Origin: Candidatus Eisenbergiella merdigallinarum
GTDB lineage: Bacteria > Bacillota > Clostridia > Lachnospirales > Lachnospiraceae
Assembly: GCA_019119355.1 (NCBI GenBank)
Contig: DWXE01000039.1
Span: 1 to 64,000, forward strand
Length of the DNA: 64,000 nt
Direction: 5' to 3'
Part shown: one piece after another, positions 33,896-42,640 of the stretch
Position numbering within the stretch: the stretch's first letter is position 1
Layout: the number at the start of each line of letters is the position of its first letter
The notes under the pieces: model-generated
What the model was told of the DNA's origin: nothing
The model's input: the letters and a program-made list of their open reading frames with translations, nothing else
The model's database searches: none
Program-made: the position numbers and the translations under genes

Positions 33896-34619
33896 AGAAA
33901 AACACCGGGCCCAGCCCCAGCCCCCATGAGGAACTCAAAAACGCGGCCCAGACCGCGGTGACGAGCATCCCCAGCAGGGAAAGGAAGAATACGATCCCGC
34001 ACCGCTTCCTGCGCACCGCCCGGAAGATCCCCAAAAACAGAAGGGCTGCGGAGACGGCCGCCACGCCGAAAAACAGCCACACGAACAGGAAGCCGTAAAG
34101 CCCCGCCTGATCGATGGCCAGCAGGGCGAACACCGCCAGCAGCACGAATCCCGCCAGCCCGGTCAGGCTCCTGATTTCCTGGCGCCGCTCCGCTCTCGCC
34201 TGCTCCCTTTGCTCCCGCCTTTCCCGCTTTTGCAGCCTTCGTTCCTCCTGCCTGGCCTGCCGCAGCCTCAGGGCAGCCTCCCTTTTTTCTTTCTTCCCGG
34301 CAGCCCTTTCCTGGCGCTCCCGGGCGCGCAGCTCCCGCTTCGTGGGCGCGGCGGGCTCCGTTTCCTCAGCGGTTTTTTCCTCCGCCGCAGGGTTTATTTC
34401 CTCAGCGGGTTCGGCCGCGCCGCCCGCCGCGGGTTTTTCCTCCGCCGCTGGGGCCTCCATGGGGGCTTTTGCATCGCCCGGCACAGCCGCCGCTGCGGCT
34501 TCCGGTTCCGTCCCCGCAGGGCCCGTTTCCCGGGCGCCCTCTTCCTGTTTCTCCTGCATCCGCTGCCGGATCAGCGCTCCCGCGTCCCGTTCTTCTCTCG
34601 TTTCCATCCCTTCAACCAT
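33879..34619 (-). CDS. Membrane protein with long charged N-terminus, unknown function
   Basis: 246 aa; ATG 34607 (METREERD) is an alternative start. Residues 1-145 are hydrophilic and low in complexity, first Ala/Glu/Pro-rich, then a strongly basic and acidic coiled-coil-like stretch (RQERAAGKKEKREAALRLRQ onwards). Residues ~150-246 form three hydrophobic helices. No family is recognised. It starts within the end of the HD-domain gene, so the two are an operon. The 3' end is convergent with and overlaps the MATE gene. Confidence 0.65.
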   Translation of the reverse strand: MVEGMETREERDAGALIRQRMQEKQEEGARETGPAGTEPEAAAAAVPGDAKAPMEAPAAEEKPAAGGAAEPAEEINPAAEEKTAEETEPAAPTKRELRARERQERAAGKKEKREAALRLRQARQEERRLQKRERREQREQARAERRQEIRSLTGLAGFVLLAVFALLAIDQAGLYGFLFVWLFFGVAAVSAALLFLGIFRAVRRKRCGIVFFLSLLGMLVTAVWAAFLSSSWGLGLGPVFFFMTGF

Positions 34620-35202
34620 CCTTCCGACGCGAAGCTTCCTCCGCGATTTTCTCCTTCGTCCGTCTCACCGCTTCCTCCTGCAGGGCTTCCAGCGCCGGAA
34701 AGCCCTCCACGTTCCGGGCCGCGTAAGTCTGCTGCAGCTCATATTCCAGGGGCAGCCAGGTGGAAATGTCGCTCTCGTTATGGGAGATGACCGCCTCCAG
34801 GCGGTCCAGGGCCTTGTATACCTTCGCCTCTTTCGTCTCCAGGGCTTCCATTTCCGCAAACAGGGCCTTCAGCTCCTCCGCCAGCGCCCCGGGCAGGCCT
34901 CCCAGCAGATCTTCCACCGCCTGCCGCTCCGTCCTCTCGTGGCCGCCGTTTTTCTCGAAGGTGGGGATATCCCCGGTAACCGCTTCCCCGATGTCGTGAA
35001 TCAGGCACATCCGGATCACCCTGTCGATATCGATGTCCCCCAGCTCGTCCTTGAGCAGGTACGCCATCAGCGCCGTCCTCCAGGTGTGCGCGGCCACCGT
35101 CTCCGGCTCCCCGTCCGCGGTGACGCAATGACGGCGCACGGACTTGAGCTTTTCCACCCGGTTCAGAAAATCCGTAAACTGCCTCGCCGAAAACCCGTCC
35201 AT
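34612..35202 (-). CDS. HD-domain nucleotidase-like protein (YfbR group)
   Basis: 196 aa. The HD superfamily residues are in place: His in VAAHTWRTALMA (about 38), HD in CLIHDIGEAVTGDIPTF (about 68) and a distal Asp in ISHNESDISTWLPLE. This matches the HD_3/YfbR-like group, whose characterised members dephosphorylate deoxynucleoside monophosphates. AAAGGAGGAAG precedes the ATG. It is co-transcribed with the unknown membrane protein gene that overlaps its stop. Confidence 0.88.
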   Translation of the reverse strand: MDGFSARQFTDFLNRVEKLKSVRRHCVTADGEPETVAAHTWRTALMAYLLKDELGDIDIDRVIRMCLIHDIGEAVTGDIPTFEKNGGHERTERQAVEDLLGGLPGALAEELKALFAEMEALETKEAKVYKALDRLEAVISHNESDISTWLPLEYELQQTYAARNVEGFPALEALQEEAVRRTKEKIAEEASRRKDG

Positions 35203-35363
35203 CCGACTTCCTCCTTTTCTCTCTTTCCCGATGGGGTTTCGGGGCTACCTCTCCCCGTTCCCGTTTATTGTAGCAAGCCGCAGGCCCCATGACCAGACAA
35301 AAACGCGGTTTTTTCAAAAAAGATGCGGCCGCTCCCTCCGTTTTCAAACGGAACAGGACATAG

Positions 35364-35369
35364 TATAAT
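35364..35369 (+). promoter_or_regulatory. -10 box of the two-component operon
   Basis: TATAAT, 31 bases before the response regulator ATG. TTTTCA at 35341-35346 is a 4/6 -35 candidate at a 17-base spacing. Confidence 0.5.
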
Positions 35370-35399
35370 GAGAAAAACCGAAGCATAACGGAGATTGAC

Positions 35400-36095
35400 A
35401 TGAAGCGAATCTTTTTTGTAGAAGACGACTTAAGCCTGATCAACGGCCTGTCCTTCGCCCTGAAAAAACAGGGATATGAGCTCGCCGTGGCCAGGACCAG
35501 CGCCCAGGCCCGGCAGCTGTGGAAGGACGGATGCTGCGATCTGGCCATTCTGGACGTGACCCTCCCCGACGGGTCGGGCTTCGACCTGTGCCGGATGATC
35601 CGCGAAACGTCCCGGGTGCCGATCCTGTTTCTGACCGCGGCGGACGAGGAATGCGACATCATCATGGGGCTCGACCTGGGCGGGGACGATTATATGACCA
35701 AACCCTTCAAGCTGGCGGTATTTCTGGCCCGGGTGAACGCGCTTTTGCGCAGGGGCGAAAACTTCGGCGGGGGGACGTCCCTGAGCTCCAACGGCATCCG
35801 CGTGGATTTGCTCAAACGGGAAGTGTGGAAGGGCGAAACCCCGGTATCGCTCACGGCGGGGGAATACCGGCTGCTGTGCCTGTTCCTGGAAAATCCGGAT
35901 ATCGTCCTTTCGCCGGAACAGATTCTGGGAAGGCTCTGGGACTGCGAGGAAAACTATATCGACAGCGGCGCGCTGACCGTCTACATCCGCAGGCTCCGGA
36001 CGAAGATCGAGGACGATCCTTTCAGGCCCTGCAGGATCGTCACCGTCAGGCGCATGGGCTACAGGTGGAATCCCCGCGGAACGCAAAACGAATAA
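35400..36095 (+). CDS. OmpR-family response regulator
   Basis: 231 aa. Receiver domain (residues 1-115) with acidic pocket VEDD (8-11), phospho-acceptor Asp in AILDVTLPDG (about 52) and Lys in MTKPF (about 101). The C-terminal winged helix (about 130-228) has the LTAGEYRLLCLFLENPDIVLS and IRRLRTKIEDDPFRPCRIVTVRRMGY signatures. It is followed by its kinase and an ABC transporter, the layout of peptide-antibiotic sensing and detoxification modules (BceRS/BceAB type). A palindrome at 37131-37146 is the likely binding site. Confidence 0.95.
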   Translation: MKRIFFVEDDLSLINGLSFALKKQGYELAVARTSAQARQLWKDGCCDLAILDVTLPDGSGFDLCRMIRETSRVPILFLTAADEECDIIMGLDLGGDDYMTKPFKLAVFLARVNALLRRGENFGGGTSLSSNGIRVDLLKREVWKGETPVSLTAGEYRLLCLFLENPDIVLSPEQILGRLWDCEENYIDSGALTVYIRRLRTKIEDDPFRPCRIVTVRRMGYRWNPRGTQNE

Positions 36096-36107
36096 AAGGA
36101 GGCGCGT

Positions 36108-37145
36108 ATGAAACTTTTCGTGGATCGAAACGTCAAGGGGCTCTTTTGCCGCGCTCTGGCGGGCGTCGCCGCCTTTGGCCTGATCTGCTCGGCCTGGACC
36201 GGGCTGGATCTCCCCCTGGCAAAAATGGCGGTCCCGCTGTCCTTTTTTGGGGCGGCGATCCTCGTCTTCGCGTCCCTGTACGGGTATTTCCGCCGTCAGC
36301 ACGAAATCATGGAAAGCGCCTGCGCCCGCATCCGGTCCTGCCTTTCCGGGGATCCGGACGCCCGGCTGGACAGCGACGAAGAGGGGGAGCTGTACCGCCT
36401 CTTCCATGAGGTCAATTCCCTGATCTCCATCTTGAACGCCCACGCCGAAAACGAAAGGCGTTCCAGAACGTTTTTGAAGGACGCCATCTCCGACATTTCC
36501 CACCAGCTCAAAACCCCTCTGGCGGCCCTGAATATTTACAACGGGATCCTGCAGGGCGAAGCCGCGGACGATCCGGCCCTCCGGGAGTTCACGGATCTCT
36601 CGGAACAGGAGCTGGACCGGATCGAAACCCTGGTGCAAAACCTTTTGAAAATCACGAAGCTGGACGCCGGCGCCATCGTTCTGGACAGATCCCCTCAAAA
36701 CCTTTCCGAACTGATGGGCTGGCTGGAACGCCGTTTCTCCCACCGGGCCCTGCAGGAGGGCAAGGAACTGCTCTTTTCGGGCAGCGAATCCGTCTCCCTC
36801 TCCTGCGACCGCACCTGGCTGACGGAAGCGGTGGGCAACCTCATCAAAAACGCCTTCGACCACACGAAACCGGGGGATTCCATCCGGGTCTGCTGGCAGA
36901 AATCCCCCATGGCCGTCCAGATCCGGGTCAGCGACACCGGCAGCGGCATCCATCCGGAGGACATGCCCCACATATTCAAGCGGTTTTACCGCAGCCGCTT
37001 TTCCAAGGACATCCCCGGGATCGGGCTGGGGCTTCCGCTGGCGAAGGCCATCGTGGAAGCGCACGGCGGGACCCTGGAAGCGGACAGCGCGCCGGGACAG
37101 GGCTCCTCCTTTCTCATGAATTTCCTCATTCCTACAAAATTGTAG
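36108..37145 (+). CDS. Sensor histidine kinase, intramembrane-sensing type
   Basis: 345 aa. Two membrane helices (about 12-33 and 42-63) are joined by only ~8 residues (TGLDLPLA), so there is no extracellular sensor domain. The H box is DISHQLKTPLAALNIYNGIL, the N box NLIKNAFDHTKPG, and G boxes DTGSGI and GIGLGLPLAKAI. Such intramembrane-sensing kinases usually depend on a partner ABC transporter for stimulus detection, consistent with the transporter genes directly downstream. GGAGG lies shortly before ATG 36108, 12 bases after the regulator's stop. Confidence 0.94.
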   Translation: MKLFVDRNVKGLFCRALAGVAAFGLICSAWTGLDLPLAKMAVPLSFFGAAILVFASLYGYFRRQHEIMESACARIRSCLSGDPDARLDSDEEGELYRLFHEVNSLISILNAHAENERRSRTFLKDAISDISHQLKTPLAALNIYNGILQGEAADDPALREFTDLSEQELDRIETLVQNLLKITKLDAGAIVLDRSPQNLSELMGWLERRFSHRALQEGKELLFSGSESVSLSCDRTWLTEAVGNLIKNAFDHTKPGDSIRVCWQKSPMAVQIRVSDTGSGIHPEDMPHIFKRFYRSRFSKDIPGIGLGLPLAKAIVEAHGGTLEADSAPGQGSSFLMNFLIPTKL

Positions 37146-37146
37146 G
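37131..37146. promoter_or_regulatory. Putative response-regulator operator upstream of the ABC transporter
   Basis: CCTACAAAATTGTAGG is a perfect 7-bp inverted repeat with 2-nt centre. Read as CTACA-N4-TGTAG it is close to the TNACA-N4-TGTAA site of BceR-like regulators. It overlaps the kinase stop codon and lies about 64 bases before the transporter gene, where such sites normally sit. Confidence 0.55.
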
Positions 37147-37209
37147 GCGGGCGTCATCCGGCAGTAGGGTTTGGGTGGTACGCTGTCCCCATCAATCAGG
37201 AAGAGAGGT

Positions 37210-37902
37210 ATGATACGCATGGATTTACTGGAAGTCAAAGACGTTTCGAAAACCTACGGAAGCGGCGAAACCGCCGTCCATGCCTTAAAGGGCGCCACCT
37301 TTTCCGTCCCGAAAGGGGAATTCGTGGCGGTTGTGGGGGAATCCGGATCCGGCAAGAGCACGCTGCTGAACATGATCGGCGCGCTGGACACGCCCAGTTC
37401 CGGAAAGGTATTCATCGACGGGAAGGATATTTTCTCCATGAAAGAGCGCAGCCTGACGGTCTTTCGCCGCAGGAACATCGGCTTCATCTTTCAGAGCTTC
37501 AACCTGATCCCGGAACTCACCGTGGAGCAGAATATCGTTTTCCCGGTGCTGCTGGATTATCAGAAGCCGAACCGGGACGATCTGGAAGAACTGCTGACCG
37601 TTCTGAATCTGCAGGACCGGCGCAGCCATCTGCCCGCCCAGCTCTCCGGCGGACAGCAGCAGCGGACAGCCATCGGCCGCGCGCTGATGACGCATCCCTC
37701 GCTGATCCTGGCGGACGAACCCACCGGAAACCTGGATACGCAGAACACCGGGGAGGTCATCGCCCTGTTGAAGGAAGCTTCCCGGAAATACGAGCAGACC
37801 ATCCTGATCATCACGCACAGCAGGAGCATCGCCCAGACCGCGGACCGGATCCTGCAGGTTTCCGACGGGGTGCTGACGGATTTCGGGAGGTGCCGCGAAT
37901 GA
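37210..37902 (+). CDS. ABC transporter ATP-binding protein (MacB/BceA type)
   Basis: 230 aa from ATG 37210 (ATG 37219 equally possible). Walker A GESGSGKSTLLNMIG, Q loop FIFQSFNLIPELT, signature LSGGQQQRTAIGRAL, Walker B LILADEPTGNLD and H loop ITHSRS are all intact. The family energises mechanotransmission or peptide release by FtsX-like permeases. It overlaps the permease gene start by four bases (ATGA) and forms the transport half of the two-component/ABC module. Confidence 0.95.
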   Translation: MIRMDLLEVKDVSKTYGSGETAVHALKGATFSVPKGEFVAVVGESGSGKSTLLNMIGALDTPSSGKVFIDGKDIFSMKERSLTVFRRRNIGFIFQSFNLIPELTVEQNIVFPVLLDYQKPNRDDLEELLTVLNLQDRRSHLPAQLSGGQQQRTAIGRALMTHPSLILADEPTGNLDTQNTGEVIALLKEASRKYEQTILIITHSRSIAQTADRILQVSDGVLTDFGRCRE

Positions 37903-40229
37903 AAAGCTATCTGGACCTCATTCCCATATCCGCCGGGATCCGACGGCGTCAGAACCGCATGACGATCCTGTGCATCCTGTTTTCCGTATTCCTCGTCACC
38001 GCCATGTTTTCCGTGGCGGACATGATGATCCGCACCGAACGCGGCTTCATGCTCAGCCGGCACGGGGACTGGCACATCAAACTGGACGGAATTGCGCCCG
38101 AAATCGCCGCCCGGGTGGAAAGCCGCCCCGACGTGACGGCCGCAGGCATTGCTTCCTCCTTCAATCAGGACGGCGATCTGCCCTGGCGGATCGGTGAAAA
38201 AAGGGCCGCGCTGTACGGGACGGAGCGCGCCTGGCTGGATCGGATTTTCCATGGGATCCTGGAAGGGGAGTTCCCGGAAAACGACGGCCAGGTCATGCTC
38301 AGCCCCAATGCGGCTGACGCCCTGGATATACGAATCGGGGATTTTGTCACGCTGCACACCCCCGCCGGGGATTTCTCCTTCACCGTATCCGGCTTCGGCG
38401 CCGACGACAGGGATTTTTATGAAAATCAGACCTTTCTGGTGGGCGTCTATCTGACGCGGACGGCCTTCGATTCCATCCTGGAACAAAACGGGATCGGGGA
38501 GGTCCTCCCCTCCTGCTATGTACAGTTTGAAAGCGCCGCCAAAGCCGCCGACGCCATGCCGAAGCTGAGGGAGCAGTACGGGCTGCCGGACGGAGCCGTT
38601 TCCGAAAACACCGGCGTGATGGGAATCGCCGGGGAGAGCGAAAACGAGACCGTGAAAAATATCTACGGCCTCGCCTTCATCCTGTTTTTCCTGGTGCTGG
38701 CTTCGGGCGTGCTGATGATTTCCGGCAGCATGAACACCACCGTCGCCCAGCGCTCCCGGTTCTTCGGCATGATGCGCTGCATCGGGGCCAGCCGCAGCCA
38801 GATCATCCGCTTCGTCCGGCTGGAAGCGCTCAACTGGTGCAAAACGGCGGTGCCCATGGGGATGGCCGCCGGCACCGCCGTCAGCTGGGGGATCTGCGCG
38901 GCTCTGCGCTACGGGATCGGCGGCGAATTCGCCACCACCCCCGTTTTTTCGCTCAGCCCCGCGGGCCTGGTCAGCGGGGCCGCAATGGGCGTCATCACCG
39001 TGCTCCTGGCGGCCCAGGCCCCGGCCAGGCGCGCGGCGAAGGTCTCCCCCATGGCCGCGGTCCGGGGCGGGCATCCCGCCGTCACCTCCCGCCGCGCGGC
39101 CAGAACGGACTTCGGCAGGATCGAAATTTCCCTGGGCGTCCGCCACGCCATGGAATCGAAGAAGGGCTGGTGCCTGATGACGGCTTCCTTCGCGCTGTGC
39201 ATCGTCCTGATGCTGGCCTTCTCCGTCCTGATGGACTTCGCGCAGCTCCTGCTGCCCTCCCAGGCTCCCTCCTCCGCGGACATGGCTCTCAACGGCTACG
39301 CCAACGCGATGGTGCTCGACCGGGAACTGGTGGATGAAATCAAAGGCATCGACGGCGTGGAAAACGCCTACGGCTGCAGCTATGCGGAACACATCCCGGC
39401 CGTTTCTTCCCGGGCCGGCATCAGCGAAGTCAGCCTCGTATCCTACGACGACACCCTGCTCTCATACGCCGAAGAGAGCGCGGCCCGGGGGGATTTATCC
39501 GGGATCCGGGAGGGCACGGGAAAGGTGGCCACGGTTTTCAATCCGGACAATCCCCTGCAGGCGGGAGATACCCTCGAAATCGGAGGGATTTCGCTGGAGG
39601 TTTCCTGCTCCCTGTCCCGGGGGCTGTTCGGAGACGGCCCGGTCGTCGTCTGCTCCCAGGAAACCTTCGACCTCCTGGTCGGGGAGTCGAAATACTGTCT
39701 CATCGGCGTGCAGCTGAAACAGGGCGCTTCGGACGAAACGGCGGACCGGATCCGGAGTTTCGAAAACGACGACGTCATCGTCTCCGACTACCGCGAGAGC
39801 AACCGGCAGGACAGCGCCACCTGGCTCGCCTCCCGGATCGTCGTATACGGCTTCTGGTCCATCATCGCCGTCATCACCCTGTTCAATATCGTCAACAGCA
39901 TTTCCATGAGCGCTGCTGCCAGGACCCGCCAATACGGGGCGATGCGCGCCGTGGGCATGGACGGCGCGCAGCTCTCCGGCATGATCGGCGCGGAAGCCCT
40001 CACGTACGCCGTCTCCGGCCTCCTTCTGGGCTTCGCTGCCGGCATTCCCCTAAACCGTTTTCTGTACGGAACGCTCATCACCCCCTATTTCGGCCTGACC
40101 TGGAGCCCGCCCGCAGGGCTGCTGGCAGCGGTGAGCCTCTTCGTATTCGCCTCCGCCGCCATCGCGTTTTATGCTCCGGCGAAACGGCTGAGGCGGCTGG
40201 ACGTCACCGCGGCCATCGGCGAGCTGTAA
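37899..40229 (+). CDS. ABC transporter permease, double FtsX-like
   Basis: 776 aa from ATG 37899, which overlaps the ATPase stop. A membrane helix at about 20-40 is followed by a MacB-like extracytoplasmic domain, then three helices with FtsX features (about 255-385). The layout repeats: helix near 430, second extracytoplasmic domain (about 460-640), three helices to the C-terminus (ARTRQYGAMRAVGMDGAQL). It is therefore not the single-domain BceB layout but a tandem one, as in many clostridial peptide- or lipoprotein-handling exporters. With the kinase it may form the stress sensor. Confidence 0.9.
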   Translation: MKSYLDLIPISAGIRRRQNRMTILCILFSVFLVTAMFSVADMMIRTERGFMLSRHGDWHIKLDGIAPEIAARVESRPDVTAAGIASSFNQDGDLPWRIGEKRAALYGTERAWLDRIFHGILEGEFPENDGQVMLSPNAADALDIRIGDFVTLHTPAGDFSFTVSGFGADDRDFYENQTFLVGVYLTRTAFDSILEQNGIGEVLPSCYVQFESAAKAADAMPKLREQYGLPDGAVSENTGVMGIAGESENETVKNIYGLAFILFFLVLASGVLMISGSMNTTVAQRSRFFGMMRCIGASRSQIIRFVRLEALNWCKTAVPMGMAAGTAVSWGICAALRYGIGGEFATTPVFSLSPAGLVSGAAMGVITVLLAAQAPARRAAKVSPMAAVRGGHPAVTSRRAARTDFGRIEISLGVRHAMESKKGWCLMTASFALCIVLMLAFSVLMDFAQLLLPSQAPSSADMALNGYANAMVLDRELVDEIKGIDGVENAYGCSYAEHIPAVSSRAGISEVSLVSYDDTLLSYAEESAARGDLSGIREGTGKVATVFNPDNPLQAGDTLEIGGISLEVSCSLSRGLFGDGPVVVCSQETFDLLVGESKYCLIGVQLKQGASDETADRIRSFENDDVIVSDYRESNRQDSATWLASRIVVYGFWSIIAVITLFNIVNSISMSAAARTRQYGAMRAVGMDGAQLSGMIGAEALTYAVSGLLLGFAAGIPLNRFLYGTLITPYFGLTWSPPAGLLAAVSLFVFASAAIAFYAPAKRLRRLDVTAAIGEL

Positions 40230-40250
40230 CATCATGGCCCTCCCTCTTCC

Positions 40251-41843
40251 TCACCGCCGTCCGGCCAGCTCCCCGGCGGCCCAGCGGGACAGGTTGAAGC
40301 CGCGGATCCCCATGTGCTGCGCGCCCTCCTTCATCCGCGCCTCCCAGTCCTGAAACGGCCAGGTCTCATCCCAGAGCTCCGCCGTTTCAGGATCCAGAAG
40401 GGCTGGAGCGGCGTCCGCACAGAGCGTGCTCAGATATCCGTAATCGTCGTATTCCCCGGCCTCCATGGCGGCCGCGTTGTACCGGGCGATCCAGTAATCC
40501 GGCCTGCCGAAAGCGGGCGCCAGATAGAGGATCGCCACCGTCACGGCGCAGAACGAAAAGAGCGGGAACCCCTTCCGGTAGATGGAGACGATCACCCCCG
40601 CAAAGATCAGGGCGATGACCGCCAGCGCCCAGAGCACCATGAGCCGCAGAAAGGTGAGGTGATAGTTCCGGATGTAGAGGAGCATCCGGCAGGCGCTGGA
40701 CGCGATCATGATATAGGTCATCAGGGAAATGGCCGTCAGCATCGCTTTCAGCGCCCTGCTCTCTTCAAAGAGCGCCAGGCAGATCAGCACCAGGGCCAGG
40801 TTGATCAGGCACACGAACAACAGCTGGAAAAATCCCTGCCGGGCGTACTGCGCCCAGGTCAGACCGCGGGGCAGCTGCAGCTTTCCCCAGAACAGATAGA
40901 CCACCTGGACTCCGCAGAAAATCAGGTAGACGACGGCCGTCACGGAAGTGAAGGCCAGCGCCGCCGCGGAGGGATACTTCTTTCTCCGCTCCCCTTCCCG
41001 GGGCGGACGGGCGGCCAGATCCGCGAAAATCCCCCTGACGTAAGCGTAGCACAGGAAGAAAACCGCCGCGGCCATAGCCGCCATTCCCGCAAGGTCCCAG
41101 AGCCGGAACCCCTTCACGGCCCGCGCCAGCAGGTCCGAAAAGACCGCGTCCGCGCTGGCCAGGAGGGCCAGGATGACGATCAGGAAGGGGATCGCGGCGA
41201 AAAGTCCCGCGGCAACGGCCCCAACGCGGCCGCTTTTCCCGCCCTTCTCCCGCTGCCCCAGCCAGCCGATCCCGTCCCGTACCGGCGCGTCCAGATAGCC
41301 TGGGGTTTCCGCCAGGCTCCGGCAGATCCGGCACAGCCAGAGGGAAAAATCCCATTCCTTCGCGCGGTAAAGCTGCCGCAGCACCAGGGTGACGGTGAGC
41401 AGGAAGATCCCCGTCTTCGTCATCAGATGGATCTTTCCGTCCGCCGTCAGGCACACGGAAACGCCCAGCAACAGGATGAACCCCGCATAGACCCCGTCAA
41501 CGGCGCCGCGTTTTCCACCGGCGCTGCTCCCGGAAGGAACCCCGCACCTTTTGATACAGAAGAAAAAATAGAACAGGGTTCCCGCGATGAAAAAAGGGTA
41601 GGTGATCCCCGACGCGTTGCGATACAGGCAAAAGGTATAAAACAGGGCGTACAGGGCGCTGGCCCCGCCCAGGACGGGAAAGGGGACGGGCGGCCGGGCG
41701 GCGGACAGCCGCCTTTTTTCATCCTTTTCCGGCCGGATCTCCCCCTGTGCCGCCTCCTGCGCCGCTCCCAGAGCCGGCCCCTGCGCTTTTGCCTTCCTCT
41801 CGGGATTCATCTCCCCCTGCGTTCTCTTTCCCGCTTCATCCAT
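40251..41843 (-). CDS. DUF4153/DUF4173 family membrane protein
   Basis: 530 aa from ATG 41843 (AAGGAGG 8 bases upstream). A ~50-residue charged N-terminus precedes about eleven to thirteen hydrophobic helices. The central LTWAQYARQGFFQLLFVCLINL segment is the recognisable DUF4153/4173 core. A ~80-residue soluble C-terminus ends in FQDWEARMKEGAQHMGIRGFNLSRW. Function unknown. It overlaps the HTH gene by 8 bases; DUF2975, YozG-like HTH and DUF4153/4173 genes commonly occur together in Bacillota. Confidence 0.85.
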   Translation of the reverse strand: MDEAGKRTQGEMNPERKAKAQGPALGAAQEAAQGEIRPEKDEKRRLSAARPPVPFPVLGGASALYALFYTFCLYRNASGITYPFFIAGTLFYFFFCIKRCGVPSGSSAGGKRGAVDGVYAGFILLLGVSVCLTADGKIHLMTKTGIFLLTVTLVLRQLYRAKEWDFSLWLCRICRSLAETPGYLDAPVRDGIGWLGQREKGGKSGRVGAVAAGLFAAIPFLIVILALLASADAVFSDLLARAVKGFRLWDLAGMAAMAAAVFFLCYAYVRGIFADLAARPPREGERRKKYPSAAALAFTSVTAVVYLIFCGVQVVYLFWGKLQLPRGLTWAQYARQGFFQLLFVCLINLALVLICLALFEESRALKAMLTAISLMTYIMIASSACRMLLYIRNYHLTFLRLMVLWALAVIALIFAGVIVSIYRKGFPLFSFCAVTVAILYLAPAFGRPDYWIARYNAAAMEAGEYDDYGYLSTLCADAAPALLDPETAELWDETWPFQDWEARMKEGAQHMGIRGFNLSRWAAGELAGRR

Positions 41844-42093
41844 GGTCCGTTCCTCCTTCTTCTCCGTTCTCTCCCCCGCCTTCCTCCTCATCCTCCACAT
41901 ACTGCAGGATGTCGCCGGGCTGGCAGTCCAGCGCCCGGCAGATGGCGTTGAGCGTGGACAGCCGCACCGCCTTCGCCTTATTGTTTTTCAGGATGGACAG
42001 GTTCGCCAGGGTGATGTCCACCTCGCCCGCCAGCTCGGTGAGCCCCTTTTTTCGCCTGGCCATCATGATGTCCAGATTGATGATGATCGACAT
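41836..42093 (-). CDS. Small HTH regulator (Xre/YozG type)
   Basis: 85 aa, nearly all one helix-turn-helix domain: MARRKKGLTELAGEVDITLANLSILKN then LSTLNAICRALDCQPGDILQYVEDEE. This YozG-like group is paired with DUF2975 membrane proteins and is probably a repressor of its own operon. The acidic, Gly-rich tail (about 68-85) is presumably disordered. It lies 10 bases after the DUF2975 gene. Confidence 0.92.
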   Translation of the reverse strand: MSIIINLDIMMARRKKGLTELAGEVDITLANLSILKNNKAKAVRLSTLNAICRALDCQPGDILQYVEDEEEGGGENGEEGGTDHG

Positions 42094-42103
42094 GGCCCAC
42101 CTC

Positions 42104-42550
42104 CTAAATCGTCAGGTCGTTTTCCAGCTTGTAGGACACAGCCCGGTCGAACACGCCGGCCAGCACCCGGGAAAACAGACCCGCGATGACGAACACCAGG
42201 ATCACCACCAGCACCGCCGGCGTCACGTACAGAAACAGGCGGCAGGCGGTGATCGCGGCGATTCCGAAACTGTATATCCCCATCCGCCTTAAACTCGTCA
42301 CGTTCTCCCGGATGAAGCAGTCGTCGTCCAGCACCGTCCGAAACATCCGGCGCAGCTCCAGGACGATCAGAAGCGCCAGAACGCCGGAAATCCCGAACAA
42401 AAACACCAGCGGGATCCAGTTTCGGGCGAAGTACGAATTGTACCTCCCGTAAAAGCGGATGGACGCCGGCAGCGTCAGCGTCACCGCGATGCCGATATAG
42501 AACATCGCGTCCAGCAGATATTTCGTAAAAATCGTCAGTTTGTCTTTCAT
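42104..42550 (-). CDS. DUF2975 membrane protein
   Basis: 148 aa with four hydrophobic helices. Family features include a second helix followed by LRRMFRTVLDDDCFIRENVTSLRRMGIYSF, typical of DUF2975. Function is unknown, but the constant pairing with a YozG-like regulator suggests a regulated membrane sensor. It is the promoter-proximal gene of the operon, with promoter and operator at 42584-42635. Confidence 0.92.
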   Translation of the reverse strand: MKDKLTIFTKYLLDAMFYIGIAVTLTLPASIRFYGRYNSYFARNWIPLVFLFGISGVLALLIVLELRRMFRTVLDDDCFIRENVTSLRRMGIYSFGIAAITACRLFLYVTPAVLVVILVFVIAGLFSRVLAGVFDRAVSYKLENDLTI

Positions 42551-42583
42551 CGTCGTTTCCTCCGCACTCGTCTCTTTATCCGT

Positions 42584-42612
42584 AATGTATCACGATTTAT
42601 ATCGAAAGTCAA
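42584..42612 (-). promoter_or_regulatory. Promoter of the DUF2975/HTH/DUF4173 operon
   Basis: On the minus strand TTGACT (42607-42612), 17-base spacer, TACATT (42584-42589). The -35 box lies inside a palindrome (42600-42635). Confidence 0.78.
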
Positions 42613-42635
42613 TCTGTTTTTATTGACTTTCGATA
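42600..42635. promoter_or_regulatory. 14-bp inverted repeat, likely operator of the YozG-like regulator
   Basis: TATCGAAAGTCAAT (42600-42613) and ATTGACTTTCGATA (42622-42635) are perfect reverse complements 8 bases apart. One arm overlaps the -35 box, as expected for autorepression. It could alternatively terminate the ZIP transcript ending at 42641, but no T-run fits. Confidence 0.6.
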
Positions 42636-42640
42636 AAATT

